Assembly (NCBI GenBank): GCA_015231395.1 | Contig: JADGBP010000031.1 | Coordinates: 1 to 7,630 of the forward strand | DNA from: Desulfamplus sp. | GTDB lineage: Bacteria; Desulfobacterota; Desulfobacteria; Desulfobacterales; Desulfobacteraceae | Direction: 5' to 3' | DNA length: 7,630 bases | Shown: positions 5,196 to 7,630 of the stretch, in pieces | Layout of the letters: each line of letters opens with the position of its first letter | How positions within the stretch are numbered: position 1 is the stretch's first letter | Notes under the pieces: model-generated | Database searches by the model: none | Told to the model about the DNA's origin: nothing | Seen by the model: only the letters and a program-made list of their open reading frames with translations | Made by a program: the position numbers and the translations under genes

Positions 5196-6470
5196 ATGAA
5201 CCAGAATTTTCTCAAATACCTTGCAGACCAGACAAAACGGCTTCATACTGACGGGCTTTATAAAGAAGAGAGAGTCATTACATCCCAGCAACAGGCTGAA
5301 ATTACAGTGGCAAGCAATCATCATCATTTATCAGATCATCATTTGTCAGACTGCAAACAGTCATCAAACGACAATTTGACAGGCAATAAGCTCACAGTAA
5401 GTAAGCAGGTGATCAATTTTTGTGCAAACAATTACCTTGGCCTTGCCAATAGCAAAGATTTAATACAGGCTGCAAAAGAGGGTCTTGATAAACATGGTTT
5501 TGGAATGGCATCTGTCCGGTTTATCTGCGGTACACAAGATATTCATAAAGAGCTGGAAAAAAGTCTGAGTAATTTTCTTAAAACCGAAGATACTATTCTA
5601 TACTCCTCATGTTTTGATGCCAATGGCGGGCTTTTTGAAACACTTTTTCAGGAAGAAGACGCGATTATCAGCGATGCTCTCAACCACGCAAGTATCATTG
5701 ACGGAGTTAGACTCTCCAAAGCTCGGCGTTTCCGTTATCGAAACAATGACATGCAGGATCTTGAAACTCAGCTAAAAGCAGCAGAAGGTTGCCGGTTCAA
5801 GGTTATTGCAACAGACGGGGTCTTTTCCATGGATGGCATTATCGCAAACCTTAAGGGAATTTGTGATCTTGCGGAGCAATACAACGCACTTGTGATGGTT
5901 GATGATTCACACGCTGTTGGCTTTATTGGTGACAAAGGGGGCGGAACCCCTGAATATTGCGGAGTGCAGGACAGAGTCGATATCCTTACCGGTACACTTG
6001 GCAAAGCCCTTGGTGGTGCTTCCGGTGGTTATACCAGCGGCAAAAGACAGATTGTGGAGTGGCTCCGTCAAAGATCCCGTCCATACCTTTTTTCCAACTC
6101 ATTGGCTCCGTCAATCGCTGCGGCTTCCATCAAAGTTCTTGAGCTGTTGAGACAGGGTGATGATCTGAGGCTTAAGTTAAAAGAGAACAGCCAGTACTTC
6201 AGAAAAGAGATGTCAAAACTTGGTTTTACACTGGTTCCCGGGGATCACCCGATTATACCGGTCATGCTTGGAGATGCGGTTCTTGCGGGCAAGATGGCAA
6301 AACAGATGCTGGATGAGGGAATATATGTTGTAAGTTTTTCGTTTCCTGTGGTTCCAAAAGGTCAAGCCCGTATTCGTACCCAGATGTCAGCAGCACATGA
6401 AAAAAAGCATATTGAAAAAGCAATTGCCGCTTTTGAAAAGGTGGGTAGGCAGCTGGGTGTAATTGCGTAA
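5196..6470 (+). CDS. kbl: Glycine C-acetyltransferase (2-amino-3-ketobutyrate CoA ligase) with an N-terminal insertion
   Basis: This PLP-dependent alpha-oxoamine synthase converts 2-amino-3-ketobutyrate plus CoA to glycine and acetyl-CoA, the second step of threonine catabolism after Tdh. Family landmarks in the 424 aa are [13 protein letters not shown] (73-85), [14 protein letters not shown] (101-114), [14 protein letters not shown] (137-150), [15 protein letters not shown] (159-173, with His164), TDGVFSMDG (206-214), VDDSHAVGF (235-243), [10 protein letters not shown] with the PLP lysine K270, [13 protein letters not shown], and [16 protein letters not shown]. The end, GRQLGVIA, matches E. 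coli Kbl closely. As I recall, E. coli Kbl is 398 aa. The surplus lies at residues 40-71, between EITVA and VINFCANN, where the usual few residues (DGSH in E. coli) are replaced by a stretch containing [11 protein letters not shown] followed by polar Ser/Asn/Lys-rich sequence. GAGGAG 6 nt upstream supports the start. tdh follows after 84 bp, so the two are probably one operon. Catalytic residues are intact, and activity is expected. Confidence 0.97.
   Translation: MNQNFLKYLADQTKRLHTDGLYKEERVITSQQQAEITVASNHHHLSDHHLSDCKQSSNDNLTGNKLTVSKQVINFCANNYLGLANSKDLIQAAKEGLDKHGFGMASVRFICGTQDIHKELEKSLSNFLKTEDTILYSSCFDANGGLFETLFQEEDAIISDALNHASIIDGVRLSKARRFRYRNNDMQDLETQLKAAEGCRFKVIATDGVFSMDGIIANLKGICDLAEQYNALVMVDDSHAVGFIGDKGGGTPEYCGVQDRVDILTGTLGKALGGASGGYTSGKRQIVEWLRQRSRPYLFSNSLAPSIAAASIKVLELLRQGDDLRLKLKENSQYFRKEMSKLGFTLVPGDHPIIPVMLGDAVLAGKMAKQMLDEGIYVVSFSFPVVPKGQARIRTQMSAAHEKKHIEKAIAAFEKVGRQLGVIA
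5313..5408 (+). repeat. Low-complexity in-frame insertion in kbl with a 15-bp duplication
   Basis: CATCATTTATCAGAT (5322-5336) is followed directly by CATCATTTGTCAGAC (5337-5351), two copies differing at two bases and both encoding HHLSD. A third, weaker echo is ATTTGACAGGC (5373-5383) against ATTTGTCAGAC (5341-5351). GACTG/CAGTC (5349-5362) can form a small hairpin. The segment covers codons 40-71 and corresponds to the residues that E. coli Kbl lacks. Confidence 0.75.
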
Positions 6471-6493
6471 ACAATTATGCAGGTTGTGAAATC

Positions 6494-6514
6494 TGCTACT
6501 ATCGGTAGCATTTT
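6494..6514 (+). terminator. Weak stem-loop between kbl and tdh
   Basis: TGCTAC (6494-6499) and GTAGCA (6505-6510) form a 6-bp stem with loop TATCG, followed by TTTT. The stem is short and only half GC, and the T-run is four long. At most it would attenuate transcription between kbl and tdh or mark an mRNA processing point. It may also be chance. Confidence 0.3.
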
Positions 6515-6554
6515 ACAATGAAAAACATATTGGATGCTGTAAAAAGGAGAAAAA

Positions 6555-7580
6555 ATGAAAGCCCTTGTAAAAGCAAAACCGGAATCCGGACTATGGCTGC
6601 AGGAAGTACCGGAACCAAAGTACTGCCCTGATGATGTTTTGATTAAAATCAAAAAAACAGCCATCTGCGGAACTGATCTCCATATTTTCAACTGGGATCC
6701 ATGGTCACAAAAAACAATTAAAACACCCATGGTGATTGGTCATGAGTTTGTAGGGCATATTGTTGCTGTTGGGGAAAATGTCCATAATTTAAAGCCGGGA
6801 CAAAGAGTTTCGGGCGAAGGGCATCTCACCTGCGGAACATGCAGAAATTGCCGGGCAGGCAAACGCCATCTTTGCAGAAACACATATGGAGTCGGGGTTA
6901 ACCGTATTGGCTGCTTTACAGAATTGCTGGTCATTCCCGCCATCAATGTTTACCCTATCCCTGACGGACTTGAGGATGATGTCGCGGCAATTTTAGATCC
7001 ATTTGGCAATGCCGCCCATACTGCCCTCTCATTTGATCTGGTTGGGGAAGATGTGCTTATTACAGGGGCGGGACCTATTGGAATCATGGCTGTTGCTCTT
7101 TCAAAGAGAATCGGGGCAAGGCATGTTGTGATTACTGATGTTAACGACTACCGTCTTGATCTTGCGAAAAAACTTGGGGCTACCAGAACGGTCAATGTGA
7201 GCCGCGAGAAATTAAAAGATGTGCAGGAAGAGCTTCATATGCAGGAGGGTTTTGATATTGGCATGGAGATGTCTGGTGTGCCATCGGCATTTAATCAGAT
7301 GCTTGAACATATGACTCATGGAGGCAAAATAGCCATGCTTGGTATTTTTGCTGAAAAACCGGTTCTCAATACTGACCTTGTGATTTTCAAGAGTTTGACG
7401 ATCAAGGGAATTTATGGCAGAGAGGTTTTTGAAACATGGTACAAGATGGTCAGCCTTCTTCAGTCCGGTTTGGATATAACTCCGGTCATTACTCACAGAT
7501 TTGCTGTTGATGACTATCTAAAAGGATTTAATGTGATGAACAGCGGAATGGCTGGTAAGGTTATTCTAAACTGGAGTTAG
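6555..7580 (+). CDS. tdh: L-threonine 3-dehydrogenase
   Basis: Tdh is a zinc- and NAD-dependent medium-chain dehydrogenase. It oxidises L-threonine to 2-amino-3-ketobutyrate, which Kbl then cleaves. The 341-aa length equals that of E. coli Tdh as I recall it. The catalytic zinc ligands are visible as C38 (AICGTD) and H63-E64 (GHEFVG). The structural zinc site has C93, C96, C99 and C107 ([16 protein letters not shown]). Further blocks are [36 protein letters not shown], the Rossmann motif GAGPIG (171-176), [12 protein letters not shown] with the acidic residue that favours NAD, and [16 protein letters not shown]. The protein ends VILNWS, the usual C-terminus. AAGGAG (6544-6549) stands 5 nt before the ATG. 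It is the second gene after kbl. The last codons and the stop lie in the first of three perfect 21-bp repeats. Identification is certain. Confidence 0.98.
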   Translation: MKALVKAKPESGLWLQEVPEPKYCPDDVLIKIKKTAICGTDLHIFNWDPWSQKTIKTPMVIGHEFVGHIVAVGENVHNLKPGQRVSGEGHLTCGTCRNCRAGKRHLCRNTYGVGVNRIGCFTELLVIPAINVYPIPDGLEDDVAAILDPFGNAAHTALSFDLVGEDVLITGAGPIGIMAVALSKRIGARHVVITDVNDYRLDLAKKLGATRTVNVSREKLKDVQEELHMQEGFDIGMEMSGVPSAFNQMLEHMTHGGKIAMLGIFAEKPVLNTDLVIFKSLTIKGIYGREVFETWYKMVSLLQSGLDITPVITHRFAVDDYLKGFNVMNSGMAGKVILNWS

Positions 7581-7626
7581 CTGTTTCTAAACTGGAGTTA
7601 GCTGTTTCTAAACTGGAGTTAGCTGT
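7564..7626 (+). repeat. Three perfect 21-bp tandem repeats spanning the tdh stop codon
   Basis: Units at 7564-7584, 7585-7605 and 7606-7626 are identical (each begins TTCTAAACTGGAG and ends TTAGCTGT). The window ends 4 bp later. The first copy contains the last five sense-strand codons' worth of tdh and its TAG stop. Because 21 is a multiple of three, each later copy repeats LNWS-stop in the same frame, and the period read through would be LFLNWS-stop. Two back-up stops therefore follow the real one. No recognisable terminator hairpin is present before the edge. Confidence 0.95.
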
Positions 7627-7630
7627 TTAA

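Noticed and set aside
5316..5351. His-rich stretch of Kbl as a metal-binding site
   Set aside because: The histidines come from CATCAT repetition in a duplicated low-complexity segment; nothing else suggests a designed metal site.
6518..6630. Possible small leader reading frame starting ATG 6518 and overlapping the start of tdh
   Set aside because: No Shine-Dalgarno before it, out of frame with tdh, and it continues into the tdh coding sequence; its first codons merely include the tdh ribosome site.
7564..7626. Attachment site or CRISPR fragment at the window edge
   Set aside because: Perfect head-to-tail copies without spacers, derived from the tdh 3' end itself; no integrase or tRNA nearby.

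Overview
The window carries seven protein-coding genes in four transcription blocks. Base composition (moderately AT-rich by eye) and the gene families suggest an anaerobic, hydrogenase-bearing bacterium. A Desulfobacterota-type sulfate reducer would fit, but that placement is inference. Nothing here is a species marker: no rRNA, no tRNA, no phage or transposase gene.

Layout. Positions 1-363 hold at most the last codons of an upstream gene, followed by repeat-rich non-coding DNA. A tight hypD-hypE pair follows (364-2616, 6 bp apart), encoding the two core enzymes that build and carry the Fe(CN)2CO ligands of [NiFe] hydrogenase. Directly after hypE, a near-consensus sigma-70 promoter precedes a three-zinc-ribbon protein of the zf-TFIIB type (2742-3437). 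That gene converges on an oppositely oriented nfeD-SPFH operon (5006 down to 3562), a membrane pair of the YbbJ/QmcA type. A long inverted repeat (3466-3548) sits between the converging 3' ends. A 189-bp divergent intergenic region separates nfeD from kbl-tdh (5196-7580), the two-step threonine degradation pathway: Tdh oxidises threonine to 2-amino-3-ketobutyrate, and Kbl cleaves that with CoA to glycine and acetyl-CoA.

The genes are ordinary housekeeping or maturation functions. The unusual layer is short in-frame sequence expansion laid over them. HypE carries six 18-bp (6-codon) tandem units immediately before its conserved RDPTRGG motif. Kbl carries an extra low-complexity stretch of about 28 residues, including a 15-bp duplication, near its N-terminus. 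The 3' end of tdh, stop codon included, is repeated three times as perfect 21-bp units at the window edge. All three have unit lengths divisible by three, and all sit in linkers or at an end, so the enzymes keep their recognisable catalytic residues. The hypE units look derived from the gene's own codons, and the tdh units repeat the gene's own last codons. No novel multi-gene defence or biosynthetic system is visible. The repeat-expansion pattern, the 83-bp inverted repeat and the zinc-ribbon gene with its triple-repeat leader are the parts most worth a second look.
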